A DNA stretch of 35,049 nt from assembly GCA_016124975.1 (NCBI GenBank), contig WGMP01000007.1, positions 1-35,049 on the forward strand. Direction: 5' to 3'. This stretch comes from Phycisphaera sp. (GTDB lineage: Bacteria > Planctomycetota > Phycisphaerae > Phycisphaerales > SM1A02). The translations under genes were made by a program, and so were the position numbers. Within the stretch, counting starts at the first letter, position 1; every line of letters starts with the position of its first letter. Of this stretch, positions 1-8,467 are shown piece after piece. The notes below the pieces were generated by a model. It saw nothing but the letters and a program-made list of their open reading frames with translations. It did not search any database and was not told the DNA's origin.

Positions 1-427
1 CGCAGCGCGCGCTCCCTCGGGCATATCGCGGTTGGCACGGCCCCTCGTCCGCCAGTCTCCCTCGCCTCTGCGAGAGAGACCCGAAGTCCAACGACCTTCG
101 GAAGCGGGTCGGTTCACCCACACGATTTCCTGAAGCGCCTGTTTTTGGTCTTCAGCCGTCCGTGTGGGCTTCGGTCCCGCCCCGCCCCGCCCCGAGCGGG
201 CGGCAGACCCGATTGAAGTCCACGCGACAGCCCGAGATACCCGCCGTTGCCTTGCGTGCTCATCCCTCCGTACTAAGTCTGATAAACGGCCGCATGGGAA
301 AGTTGGTGTTTCCCCGTAACCCTCTGAGAGATCGCTCGCGTGGCGGCGGAGAGCGAGAGGCCCCCCGCCCTGGCGCGTTGCCATGCGGGGTGGGCCGAGT
401 TGCTCCCACCAGCCGAGAGGGCGTGCC
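1..427. other. Gene-free left edge
   Basis: I see no convincing gene here. The open frames running into this stretch are antisense or out-of-frame shadows of the monooxygenase that starts at 428. A short hairpin, GGAAA/TTTCC with loop GTTGGTG, lies near 298-314. The beginning may be the trailing region of a gene outside the window. No tRNA cloverleaf was found. Confidence 0.5.
247..276 (+). promoter_or_regulatory. Candidate sigma-70-like promoter
   Basis: TTGCCT at 247-252 and TACTAA at 271-276 are separated by 18 bases, in a locally AT-richer patch upstream of the monooxygenase gene. The leader would be about 145 bases. This rests on consensus resemblance alone; sigma factor preferences in this group are not well enough known to be sure. 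Confidence 0.25.
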
Positions 428-1522
428 ATGCGATCTGTCGTTGTCGGAGGGGGCATTGCGGGGTGTGCCATCGCGGCGGCTCTCCGCGGAACTCCGCTTT
501 CGCGCGAGTCGGTCATCCTCGAGGGGGGCCAGCCCGGCGCGCGTCCCGATGCGGGGATCCTGCTCTCTCCCGCCGGCTTGCGCGCGCTTGGATCGATCGC
601 ACCCGAGTTCGACTGGCGCGGCGCAGGTCGCGTGGTCGACACCGTCTCGCTCCGCTCGCGCGCAGGGCGTGTCTTCTTCGAACGCCCCTTCGAGGCCTGC
701 GTCGCGATCTCGCAGCGCGACTTCACCGCGATGCTCCGCGAGGCGGCGCGCACCGCGGGCTTCCTCGGCGGTTGGACGATGGGTGGGCTCGAGCTGGAGC
801 CCGATGGCAACATCCGCGCCGTGCGCCTTGCCGACGGCGGATCGCTGCGCGGCGACGCCTTCTTCGCATGCGATGGCGCCCGTTCCCGCGCGAGAGAGAC
901 GATGTTCCCGCAGTGCGCGCTCGGCCCCGCGGTCGTCGAGGAAATCGTGACCGTGGTCGATGCGCCCGAGATCGCGTCCGAGCTCAGCAGCTCGCTGCGG
1001 AGGTACCACGACGAGAACGGCGGACTCGCCATCGAGATCGTCGCCACGAGCTCGTTGCGCGTCGCCTTCACGCTCCAGTTCGACCCGTCGCGGTGGCGGC
1101 TCGGCTCGGATGCGCCCGCGGCGCTGTGCGCGTTCCTCGGCGAGACCGTCGCCGACTGGGCTCCAGAGGTGCTTTCGCTCATCGCGCGGATCGACTTCGG
1201 CCGCTGCCAGCGCCATCAGGCGCGCGAAATCAGCCCGCCCGCGGCGCTTGCGCGCGGGAACCTCGTGCTCGTCGGCGATGCGGCGCACGGCGCCCTGCCA
1301 TTCACGGGCCGCGGCACGAACGATGCGCTGATCGACGCGGCGCTCCTTGGCAACCTGCTCGCAACGGCGCGGTCGTCTGAGGATGTACGCGAGTCGTTCG
1401 CGCGCTACTCGGAGCTCCGCGAGCCGCAGCGGCGGAGGACCCTGCAGGAGGATGTGGCGCTGCGATCCGCGTTCCTCGAGCCGATCGGGCCCGGCGGCCC
1501 GCGACTTCCCGTCGTCGCGTAG
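428..1522 (+). CDS. FAD-dependent monooxygenase (PHBH/UbiH-like fold)
   Basis: This 364-residue protein looks like a flavin-dependent aromatic hydroxylase or related oxidoreductase. The N-terminus is a Rossmann dinucleotide-binding motif (VVVGGGIAG, residues 4-12). A DG motif sits at 149-150 (FFACDGARSRAR). The second FAD-binding GD motif is at 283-284, in GDAAHGALPFTGRGTNDAL. These three motifs in this order and spacing are typical of the family, and the length fits. The ATG at 428 is preferred over an upstream GTG at 383 because the Rossmann strand begins right after it and GAGAGG lies seven bases upstream. Substrate cannot be read from sequence; the gene stands alone with about 250 bases before the next gene. 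Confidence 0.85.
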   Translation: MRSVVVGGGIAGCAIAAALRGTPLSRESVILEGGQPGARPDAGILLSPAGLRALGSIAPEFDWRGAGRVVDTVSLRSRAGRVFFERPFEACVAISQRDFTAMLREAARTAGFLGGWTMGGLELEPDGNIRAVRLADGGSLRGDAFFACDGARSRARETMFPQCALGPAVVEEIVTVVDAPEIASELSSSLRRYHDENGGLAIEIVATSSLRVAFTLQFDPSRWRLGSDAPAALCAFLGETVADWAPEVLSLIARIDFGRCQRHQAREISPPAALARGNLVLVGDAAHGALPFTGRGTNDALIDAALLGNLLATARSSEDVRESFARYSELREPQRRRTLQEDVALRSAFLEPIGPGGPRLPVVA

Positions 1523-1630
1523 GGTCGGGGGCCGCGGGCAAGGCGTGCCGCGCGCCGCCGCAGTCCGAGAACGCGATCCTTGCGATGGGACGGCGTTGCG
1601 GCGCTTCTTCGAAAGCGGCAGGCCCGCTTC

Positions 1631-1656
1631 CGTCGACAATCCCTAGCGTCGACAAT
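1631..1656 (+). repeat. Short direct repeat CGTCGACAAT x2
   Basis: The 10-mer CGTCGACAAT occurs at 1631-1640 and 1647-1656, with starts 16 bases apart, in the intergenic space between the monooxygenase and the following membrane protein. It could be a tandem binding site or chance. Nothing else is recognisable in 1523-1775. Confidence 0.4.
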
Positions 1657-1775
1657 TCCCCGCGTCGCCGTCCGTCGGCGAGCGGGGGCGTACCCTCTGC
1701 CCGTCGGGCTCCGCGGGGGCACGCGTGGTCCGTGGGCGAGCGTCTTGCCGGGGCCGCCCGACTCGGGGTGAATGC

Positions 1776-2522
1776 ATGCCGATCGAAACCAAGGTCCGAC
1801 CGTCACTGACCGCGAAGAACCTCGTCGTCGCCGCCGTCTGCCTCGGCTTCGGCGCGTGGGGTTGGTACGACTACGCCATCGCCATTCCGAAGGAGCAGGC
1901 CGACTTCGCGGAGTTCACCGCCGCCGAGAAGACGAAGTCCGAGATGGAGGCGCTGGCGCGCCTCGCGCCGCTGACCGAGGAGCAGAAGGCGGAGTTCCGC
2001 GCATCGGAGAGCGTGCTCGCGCGCTTCACCGAAAAGCCCGTCGCGCCCGCGGCCTATGACAGGCCCGTGCAGCTCTGGGTGTACATCATCGGCTGCGGCG
2101 TCCTCGGCACCCCCTACTTCCTCTATGCGCAGTGGCGGCTCGGCCGCAAGCGCTATCGCCTCGACGACGACGGCACGCTGCATTCGCCCGAAGGAACCTT
2201 CGCGGCCGACCAGATGACGACGATCGACATGGCGAACTGGATGGAGAAGTCGATCGCCACCGTCGAGATCACGGACGGCACGCGCGTGAAGCTCGACGAC
2301 TACGAGTACAAGGGCGTGGAGGACATCGTGGCGGTGCTCGCCGCACGCTTCCACCCGGGCCAGTGGACGAGCGACGCACGGCCGATCGGAGACCCGAAGT
2401 CGCGCGACACCAAGGCGGCGCTGGCCGCGGCCAAGGCGGCCGAGGACGGCGAGGGCGCGGCGGCGGGCGCCGCTTCCGACGAGGGTCACAAGGCCTCGAG
2501 CGACGCAAACGAGCGCGGATAA
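1776..2522 (+). CDS. Hypothetical two-helix membrane protein
   Basis: This 248-residue protein is of a family I do not recognise. It has one membrane helix near residues 15-36 (LVVAAVCLGFGAWGWYDYAI). An acidic, lysine-rich probable coiled stretch follows (about 40-85), then a second helix near 95-115 (LWVYIIGCGVLGTPYFLYAQ). A soluble C-terminal domain begins RLGRKRYRLDDDGTL and ends in an Ala/Lys/Glu-rich low-complexity tail. The beta-rich segment after helix 2 resembles the PH-like domains often attached to two-helix anchors, but this is only an impression. The ATG at 1776 follows GGGGTGA; an in-frame start at 1725 would add an arginine-rich non-conserved extension. It is the only gene between the monooxygenase and the B12-GTPase. 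Confidence 0.7.
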   Translation: MPIETKVRPSLTAKNLVVAAVCLGFGAWGWYDYAIAIPKEQADFAEFTAAEKTKSEMEALARLAPLTEEQKAEFRASESVLARFTEKPVAPAAYDRPVQLWVYIIGCGVLGTPYFLYAQWRLGRKRYRLDDDGTLHSPEGTFAADQMTTIDMANWMEKSIATVEITDGTRVKLDDYEYKGVEDIVAVLAARFHPGQWTSDARPIGDPKSRDTKAALAAAKAAEDGEGAAAGAASDEGHKASSDANERG

Positions 2523-2579
2523 CCCGCACGGACGCGCATTTCGCAACCCTCGCGCGAAGGAACGGACCACGGCTGTGGC

Positions 2580-3740
2580 ATGACCCCGCAGGCTCGCTTG
2601 CGCTACGCTCCGCGATCCATGCGCGCGACCACCGAACCAACGACGGCGATCGAGAAGCAGGACCGCTGCGGCGACCTCCCCCACCGCCCCCGAGTCCTGC
2701 TCGGCAAGATGGGCCTCGACGGCCACGACCGCGGCGTCAAGCTGATCGCGCGCATCATGCGCGACTCAGGGATCCATGTCATCTACTCGGGGCTCTGGCA
2801 GACCCCGCGCAGCCTCGCGATCAGCGCCCGCGACGAGGACGCCGACTGCATCGCCTGCTCGATGATGTCGAACTCGCACCTGGTGCTCGTGCCGCGCCTC
2901 CTCGAGGAGTGCGCCAAGGTCGGCCGCCCCGACATGATCGTGAATGTCGGTGGGATCATCCCGCAGGATGATGTGCAGAAGCTCCTCGCTGCGGGCGTCG
3001 CGCGCGTCTATCACACGGGAACGGGCATGGACGAGATCGTCGGAAGCGTGCGCGACAGCGTGAGGGCCTACGCCCCGCTCGCCGGCGGCGCGTCGACCCA
3101 TCCGACCGCGGTGCTTTCCCGCAACATCTCGATGGCGCACGCGGCGAAGCCCGTCAGCGCCCCGCGCCGCCGCCCGAAGCAGGTCGTCGGCATCACGGGT
3201 TCGCCCGGCGCGGGAAAGAGCACGCTCGTCGCTGCGATGGCAAGTGAAGCCGTGCGTCGAGGCGACAAGATCGCCGTCGTCGCCTTCGACCCCATGAGCC
3301 CGATCACGGGCGGCGCCCTTCTCGGCGACCGCCTGCGCGTCGACTTCAACGCGGTCGACGAGGGCATCTTCTACCGGTCGCTTGCGATCGTGGGCGAGGA
3401 CTACCGCACGCTCCCCGAGATCATCGAACTGATCGGCGGCGCCGGCTACGACAAGCTGATCGTCGAGACGGTCGGCGCGGGGCAGAACGACGTCGCGATC
3501 CGCAACTTCGTCGACCGCACGGCGGTCGTGGTGGTGCCCGGGATGGGCGACGCCGTCCAGATGGACAAGGCGGGCATCCTCGAGATCGCCGACCTCTTCG
3601 TCGTGAACAAGGCCGACCATGCGGGCGAGTCGAAGCTGGTGCGCGAGCTCCTCGACATCGCGTCGGGCCGCAAGATCTTCGAGACGATCGCCACGCAGGG
3701 CAAGGGCGTGGTCGAGCTTCTCGACGGCCTCTTCAGCTGA
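2580..3740 (+). CDS. Cobalamin-binding domain fused to MeaB/ArgK-type GTPase
   Basis: Residues about 36-165 form a B12-binding domain of the methylmalonyl-CoA mutase small-subunit type: LLGKMGLDGHDRG at 40-52 carries the DxHxxG motif with the cobalt-ligand histidine H49. Residues about 198-386 form a G3E-family GTPase like MeaB. Its P-loop GSPGAGKS is at 207-214, followed by DPMSPITGGALLGDR (237-251), the switch-type ETVGAGQND (296-304) and NKAD (343-346). MeaB loads and protects adenosylcobalamin in acyl-CoA mutases. In IcmF the same two domains are fused in this order, but to the mutase catalytic domains, which are absent here. The GTPase part is short and ends soon after NKAD, so the C-terminal dimerisation arm of MeaB is missing or reduced. 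ATG 2619 is an alternative start. Confidence 0.88.
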   Translation: MTPQARLRYAPRSMRATTEPTTAIEKQDRCGDLPHRPRVLLGKMGLDGHDRGVKLIARIMRDSGIHVIYSGLWQTPRSLAISARDEDADCIACSMMSNSHLVLVPRLLEECAKVGRPDMIVNVGGIIPQDDVQKLLAAGVARVYHTGTGMDEIVGSVRDSVRAYAPLAGGASTHPTAVLSRNISMAHAAKPVSAPRRRPKQVVGITGSPGAGKSTLVAAMASEAVRRGDKIAVVAFDPMSPITGGALLGDRLRVDFNAVDEGIFYRSLAIVGEDYRTLPEIIELIGGAGYDKLIVETVGAGQNDVAIRNFVDRTAVVVVPGMGDAVQMDKAGILEIADLFVVNKADHAGESKLVRELLDIASGRKIFETIATQGKGVVELLDGLFS

Positions 3741-3915
3741 CCGCAGGCGGAGCGCGAGACCACCCGATCGGAGGGAGCGCGGCGAGGCAACTGCGCCAAG
3801 TCGCCGATTCGTGCGCGTGGGGGTTTCCGCGTGCACGAAATCGGCGTAGGTTGCGTGCGATCGATGTCCCGTGCGCCCATCGAGGCGCAGTGGCATCGGA
3901 CGAGAGCCACGCGCG

Positions 3916-5997
3916 ATGCCCAGACACTTCACCCAAAGCCAGTCACAGCGCCGTTCGGCGAACAGCCTCGGGACCGCCCTCGTTCTGACCTCGATCGCGC
4001 TCGCCGCGCCCAGCCTCTCCACCACGGCGCATGCACGGCAGGAGGCCTCCGTCACGGGCTTCGGTGAGATCTCCTTCCGCCGGATCGAGCAGCCCGACCT
4101 TGCCAAGATCACGGCGACAGGTTGGGCGAACCTCGCGATCCGAGCGGATGGAACGGTCGCGGCGTGGGGCGACAGCCTCTATGGAGTCTGCCATGTTCCT
4201 GCGGGACTGTCGGGCGTGACGGCGATCGCCGGGGGCGCGCATCATGTGCTTGCGCTCCAGTCCGATGGATTGGTCCGCGCGTGGGGTCATGACGAGCACG
4301 GGCAGGCGACCGTGCCCGTCGCGCTCGGCTCGTGCATCGCGATCGGCGCCGGTGATGCGCACAGCGTGGCGCTGCGCGCGAACGGAACGGTCGCCTGCTG
4401 GGGCGCGGGCGCCTCGTCGGGCGCATCGCCGAACTACGGTCAAAGCGCGGTTCCGGCGAACCTGGGAACTGCGACGGCGATCGCGGCGGGCGGCTGGCAC
4501 ACGCTTGCGCGCAGATCAGACGGCACGGTGCAGGGCTGGGGCTTCAACACCTCGGGCCAGTGCAACCCGCCGACCACGATCGGCCCCGTCGTGAAGCTGT
4601 CGGGCGGCGGGCAGCACAGCGCGGCGCTCCGCGTCGATGGCACCATCGTCTGCTGGGGGTCGAACAGCCACGGACAGATCGAGGTTCCCACGGGGCTCGG
4701 TGTGGCGACCGACCTCGCACTCGGGTCGGCGCACTCGGTCGCGCTTCTTGCGGACGGCACGGTCGTCTGCTGGGGCGCGGATGCGGCGGGCCAGTGCGCC
4801 GTACCCAAGGAACTCGACAATGTGACGGCGGTCGCGGCAGGTGGCTCGCACACGCTCGTGCTGCAGGCCGACGGCCGCGCGCAGGCCTGGGGATTCCTCG
4901 GCGATTGGGCGGCACCCGCGACGGGATTCGGCCGTACGGTCAAGGCGGACGGCGCGTGGCGGCACGCGATCTTCCTGCGTCAGGACGGCTCGGTCACCTG
5001 CATCGGCTCGAACTCGGCCGGCCAGTGCGATGTGCCCGCCGATCTCGGCCCCGCGATCGCGGTCACCGCCGCAAATCACCGATGCTTCGCGCTCAGGGCG
5101 GACGGAACGCTGGCCGGATGGGGCGCCGGAGTCGGATACGGCGAGGAGTTTGTGCCGACCGAGCCGAACATCGCGGGCGTCGCGGCGGGCATGCACCACA
5201 ATGTCGCCTTCCGACAGAACGGCACGGTGTTCGCGTGGGGGCGGAACAACTACCAGCAGTGCGTTGTTCCCGAGGGGCTGTCAGGCGTCATCGATGTCGA
5301 TGCGGGATTCTCGCACTCCGTGGCGCGGCGCAGCGACGGCTCGATCGTCTGCTGGGGCCGCAACAACCACGGCCAGTCGTCCGTGCCCGCAGGTCTCGCG
5401 GGCACGCGGGACCTCGCGGCGGGCTTCTGGCACACGGTCGCGGTGCGCGCCGATGGCTCGGTGGTCTGCTGGGGCAGCAACAACTCGGGGCAGTGCAATG
5501 TGCCGCCCGAGGCGTTCAATGTCGTCGAGGTCGCCGCGGGAAGTTCGCACACCATCGCCCTTCGGAGCGATGGCTTGGCCGTCGCGTGGCAGCAGCTTCC
5601 CGCGGGCGCGCTGATCGACCCCGCGCGTGTGCCGCAGGATCTCGGCACGGTCGACGCGATCGCCGCAGGAGAGAACTTCTCGATCACCATCGACCTCCCT
5701 TCCTGCGTCAGCTTCCAGGATGGCGGCAAGGACGAGGACTGCGACGGAAACGGCGTTCCCGACTACTGCGACATCGAGAACGGCGCAGCGGATGTCGACG
5801 CCGACGGCACGCTCGATTCGTGCGAGCAGGCTGCGGGCGACCTCGACCTCGACGGCATCGTGGGCGCGGGCGACCTCGCTGTGCTGCTGTCGTCGTGGGG
5901 TGCGGGCGCGTCGTCGCCCGCGGATCTCGACGGCGACGGTGCGGTCGGCGGCGGCGACCTGGCGTCGCTCCTGTCGCGCTGGGGCGCGGTGCCCTGA
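3916..5997 (+). CDS. Secreted RCC1-like repeat protein with dockerin-like C-terminus
   Basis: This 693-residue protein has a signal peptide (TALVLTSIALAAPSLSTTAHA, cleavage probably after A40). About 13 RCC1-like repeats follow. Their CWG/AWG tryptophan-glycine marks fall at about 84, 123, 162, 208, 247, 286, 325, 363 (CIG), 402, 441, 480, 519 and 558. The spacing is almost exactly 39 residues, shorter than the roughly 50 of eukaryotic RCC1 blades. Each repeat reads roughly V-x-AIAAG-x-x-H-x-VALR-x-DGTV-x-CWG-x-N-x-x-GQ-x-x-VP. Residues 604-636 are Asp/Cys-rich (DCDGNGVPDYCDIEN), a likely calcium-binding stretch. The end (642-690) has two copies of a D-x-D-x-DG...DLA-x-LL-x-x-WG motif resembling dockerin EF-hand repeats. 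An extracellular beta-propeller role in adhesion or binding is likely; the ligand is unknown. ATG 3916 is chosen over GTG 3871 because it leads straight into the signal peptide. Confidence 0.88.
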   Translation: MPRHFTQSQSQRRSANSLGTALVLTSIALAAPSLSTTAHARQEASVTGFGEISFRRIEQPDLAKITATGWANLAIRADGTVAAWGDSLYGVCHVPAGLSGVTAIAGGAHHVLALQSDGLVRAWGHDEHGQATVPVALGSCIAIGAGDAHSVALRANGTVACWGAGASSGASPNYGQSAVPANLGTATAIAAGGWHTLARRSDGTVQGWGFNTSGQCNPPTTIGPVVKLSGGGQHSAALRVDGTIVCWGSNSHGQIEVPTGLGVATDLALGSAHSVALLADGTVVCWGADAAGQCAVPKELDNVTAVAAGGSHTLVLQADGRAQAWGFLGDWAAPATGFGRTVKADGAWRHAIFLRQDGSVTCIGSNSAGQCDVPADLGPAIAVTAANHRCFALRADGTLAGWGAGVGYGEEFVPTEPNIAGVAAGMHHNVAFRQNGTVFAWGRNNYQQCVVPEGLSGVIDVDAGFSHSVARRSDGSIVCWGRNNHGQSSVPAGLAGTRDLAAGFWHTVAVRADGSVVCWGSNNSGQCNVPPEAFNVVEVAAGSSHTIALRSDGLAVAWQQLPAGALIDPARVPQDLGTVDAIAAGENFSITIDLPSCVSFQDGGKDEDCDGNGVPDYCDIENGAADVDADGTLDSCEQAAGDLDLDGIVGAGDLAVLLSSWGAGASSPADLDGDGAVGGGDLASLLSRWGAVP

Positions 5998-6016
5998 AGT
6001 CGCGCCGCGCGCGCGT

Positions 6017-6613
6017 TCAGAGCTTCTTCGTCGCGAAGTAGGTGGCATCGGCCGCAGGCGCGAGCGCGGCGGCCGCGGCGGCGTCGAGCCCCGCATATCC
6101 GATGCGGCGGTAGAGCGCGATCGCGCCCGAGTTGGTCGCGGCGACCTCGAGGGTGATCTTCGCGAACCCGTGCTCGCGCGCGAGGTCCTCGAGCGCGTTC
6201 ATCATCGCGGTGCCGAGTCCGTGGCCGCGCGCGGCGGGCGCGACATGGAAATCGTGCACATTGAAGAGCTGCGCGCGCGCGAAGGACGAGTAGCCCTCGA
6301 AGGCGATCAGCACCCCTTCGGTCGACTCGCTCTCGCCGCGGGCTGCGAGGAGGACGAGCGTGCCCGCGCGCCGCGCGAGGTCGTCTGCGACGCGCGTGAA
6401 GTGCGCGGCGTCGAGATCGGGGCGCGACGAGACGGGCTCGGCCGCGAACTCGGCCATCAGGCGCGCGAAGGCGGCGCGGTCGTCTTCGTCTCTGAAGTCG
6501 CAGATCCAGACGTCGATGTCGGAGGCGGCGTCTGCCTCGGACGACGACGACGACGCGGCGCGCCCACGCGCCTCGCGCGCGGCCCGCGCTGACTTCGGCG
6601 ACTTCCGGCTCAT
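6017..6613 (-). CDS. GNAT-family N-acetyltransferase
   Basis: This 198-residue protein matches the Gcn5-related acetyltransferase fold. The acetyl-CoA pyrophosphate-binding motif A (R-x-x-G-x-G) is seen as RGHGLG at 129-134. It follows the beta-4 strand FNVHDFHVAP, with NSGAIALYRRIGYA at 161-174 as the usual C-terminal motif B. The first 30 residues are a basic, serine-rich extension unlike the domain. Its ATG overlaps the TGA of the upstream PrpD-like gene (ATGA, 6610-6613), so translation is probably coupled. Substrate cannot be assigned; small-molecule or ribosomal-protein acetylation are both common in the family. Its stop lies 19 bases from that of the convergent RCC1-like gene. Confidence 0.85.
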   Translation of the reverse strand: MSRKSPKSARAAREARGRAASSSSSEADAASDIDVWICDFRDEDDRAAFARLMAEFAAEPVSSRPDLDAAHFTRVADDLARRAGTLVLLAARGESESTEGVLIAFEGYSSFARAQLFNVHDFHVAPAARGHGLGTAMMNALEDLAREHGFAKITLEVAATNSGAIALYRRIGYAGLDAAAAAALAPAADATYFATKKL

Positions 6614-8184
6614 TCGTACTTCCCGCGGTTGGCGATCGCGAAGTCGTAGAGCGACGCAAGCTCGGCCGACGAGAGCGACGCGATGCGGTTGAAGCGGTCG
6701 ATGATCGGCTGCGGGTTGTCCGACGCGAGCTTGCCGAGGTTCTCCGCCTTCTTCGCGAGGATGCCCTTGAGGTCGGCGGTCGTGTTGCGCGCGTGGCCCG
6801 CGGGGTACATCACGAGGCCGGAGTCGTACTTGGTGCCGTCGGCCATCTCGATGACGAGCGAGGTCGGGATGCCGTCCGGGTAGCGACGGTCGTACTCGGG
6901 GCCGCCGTGGGTGAAGGAGAACTTCTCCATCAGCGCGCGGGTCTTCTTGTTGAAGATCGCCTCGGGCGAGTAGTCGTGCGGCACGAGCATGAGGTTCTTC
7001 CAGTAGCAGTTGTCGCAGTGGCCGAGCTTGGTCGACTTGGTCGACTCTGCCATCTCGATCGCCTTGCGGAGGAGCGTGCCGACGATGTAGACCATCGAGT
7101 GGTCGGCCGACTGGCGCGTCTTCGGGTCGCGCTTCGCGGGGTCGCCGATGATGCCGAAGGCGGGCTCGTAGGCGACGATGTTGATGCTCTTGATGGCATC
7201 GGGCTTCTCGAGAATCTGCGGGTTCTCACGGAGGAGCGTCAGCACGCCCTGCAGCGCGCCCGCCGACTGGTGCTCGTAGAGGCCGAGCTTGAAGTGCATG
7301 CCCATGACGGCGAAGTCGCTGCCCGAGTGCGAGAGGACGAGGTCGAACGGGCTGTCGCCCTTCGTCTTCTCGAACTGGCGGAACATGCTCTCGGGGTTCC
7401 TGAAGATGTCGCGCGGGCCCATGAATCCGCGCATCGAGCGCATCATCGAGAGGACGGCCACCTCGGTCGAGATCGCGGCCGACGCGCCCTTCGAGTCGCT
7501 GAGCTGCTTGCCGGCGCGGATCGCGCGCCACGGGATGTAGTGGGCGACGGTCATGCCGATCGCGCTCTCGATCTCTTCAGCGGTCGCGCCCATCATCGCG
7601 CCGTAGGTCGCGGCGCTCGCGATCGCGCCGTGGACGACATGGTCGATCTTGTAGGTCTTGAGCGAGAAGACCTCTGCGAGGCGGCCGCGGATCTCGTCGA
7701 GGCAGACCATGCCGCGGAGGGCGTAGGCGCCGTCGCGCCCCTGCTGCTGCGCGGCGGCGACGGCGACGGGATAGAAGTCGTTGTGGCCGAACTCGCCGGC
7801 GGTGTGGCCGAGCTCTGGGTTGAAGCCGAAGTTGGTGCCGTTCGAGTCCCATTCGCGCACGGCGTTCGAGTTGGCGACGATCGCCTTCTCGGGCGCGACC
7901 TTCGCGGTCGAGCCGAAGACGGGTGCGCCCTTCGCATGCGGATACTCGGCGGCCTCTGCGCGCAGGATGATCGGCGCGTTGGTGTTGAGCGCGATGGCGC
8001 TGATGCCGCAGAGGACGGAGTCGGTGTGGAACATCACCGTGCGCTCGAGCACCGAGGCGTCGGGCGACCCGATCTTGCCCGACATGAAGTCGATGGCGAA
8101 CTGGCCGATGCCGAGGGCCTGGTTCGTGTCGCGCGGGAGGACGGTCTGGTTCTTCAGGGCGGTTGCGTCGGTGGGGACTGCCAT
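6610..8184 (-). CDS. MmgE/PrpD-family protein (2-methylcitrate dehydratase-like)
   Basis: This 524-residue protein is of the MmgE/PrpD lyase family, whose members dehydrate 2-methylcitrate or related acids, or are decarboxylases or isomerases such as CAD. Supporting features are the N-terminal helical region (GIGQFAIDFMSGKIG), the signature ANSNAVREWDSNGT (104-117) with GHTAGEFGHNDFYPV (126-140) for the usual D-x-x-D and PSD region, and QLSDSKGASAAI further on. It is longer than the usual 450-480 residues. ATG 8184 is chosen because upstream codons in frame run through the repeat-rich spacer and are arginine-rich nonsense. No clear Shine-Dalgarno precedes it. The 3' end overlaps the GNAT start. 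With no citrate synthase or lyase alongside, the true substrate is open. Confidence 0.85.
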   Translation of the reverse strand: MAVPTDATALKNQTVLPRDTNQALGIGQFAIDFMSGKIGSPDASVLERTVMFHTDSVLCGISAIALNTNAPIILRAEAAEYPHAKGAPVFGSTAKVAPEKAIVANSNAVREWDSNGTNFGFNPELGHTAGEFGHNDFYPVAVAAAQQQGRDGAYALRGMVCLDEIRGRLAEVFSLKTYKIDHVVHGAIASAATYGAMMGATAEEIESAIGMTVAHYIPWRAIRAGKQLSDSKGASAAISTEVAVLSMMRSMRGFMGPRDIFRNPESMFRQFEKTKGDSPFDLVLSHSGSDFAVMGMHFKLGLYEHQSAGALQGVLTLLRENPQILEKPDAIKSINIVAYEPAFGIIGDPAKRDPKTRQSADHSMVYIVGTLLRKAIEMAESTKSTKLGHCDNCYWKNLMLVPHDYSPEAIFNKKTRALMEKFSFTHGGPEYDRRYPDGIPTSLVIEMADGTKYDSGLVMYPAGHARNTTADLKGILAKKAENLGKLASDNPQPIIDRFNRIASLSSAELASLYDFAIANRGKYE

Positions 8185-8271
8185 CGGGGTGCTCGGGTGC
8201 TCGTGAGAGGTGTGCGGCTGAGTTGCGAGGGGCGGAGATCGTAGCAACGCACGGCGCGCTCCCCTGAAGCG

Positions 8272-8456
8272 GTGCCTGGCACGTGCCGTCTGGTGCCGGG
8301 CGGCAGCCGGCACGTGCCAGGCACGGCGCGCTCCCGCAAGGAACTCTGTCATAAACATCGCCGCAATATGCGCTTACAGCAGGACATTGCAGCGCCCCGC
8401 CGCGTGCCAGGCACGTGCCAGGCACCTCCATGGAGTGCACGGCACGTGCCAGGCAC
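8272..8456. repeat. Cluster of GTGCCWGGCAC palindromic repeats with a 16-bp perfect inverted repeat
   Basis: Five copies of the 11-bp palindrome GTGCCWGGCAC lie in the 283-base spacer 8185-8467, at 8272-8282, 8314-8324, 8404-8414, 8415-8425 and 8446-8456. Two are directly adjacent. The first two sit in a perfect 16-bp inverted repeat, GTGCCTGGCACGTGCC at 8272-8287 and its complement at 8309-8324, with a 21-base loop. A further palindrome CTCCATGGAG is at 8426-8435. CACGGCGCGCTCCC-type sequence recurs near 8250 and 8322. The block lies downstream of one minus-strand gene and upstream of the PrpD-like gene. It resembles REP-type elements and could also end or pause transcription. Confidence 0.8.
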
Positions 8457-8467
8457 CATTCGTTCGT

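Noticed and set aside
85-140. GGTTCA-containing stretch resembling a tRNA T-arm
   Set aside because: The stem and loop do not have T-arm geometry and no acceptor, D or anticodon arm can be formed around it.
162-950. Open frame overlapping the start of the monooxygenase
   Set aside because: It is in another frame, rich in Arg/Ser/Pro with no domain, and overlaps a gene with clear FAD-binding motifs.
5820-5997. Dockerin-like tail as evidence of a cellulosome
   Set aside because: Such tails are common on secreted Planctomycetota proteins and no cohesin or scaffoldin gene is visible in the window.
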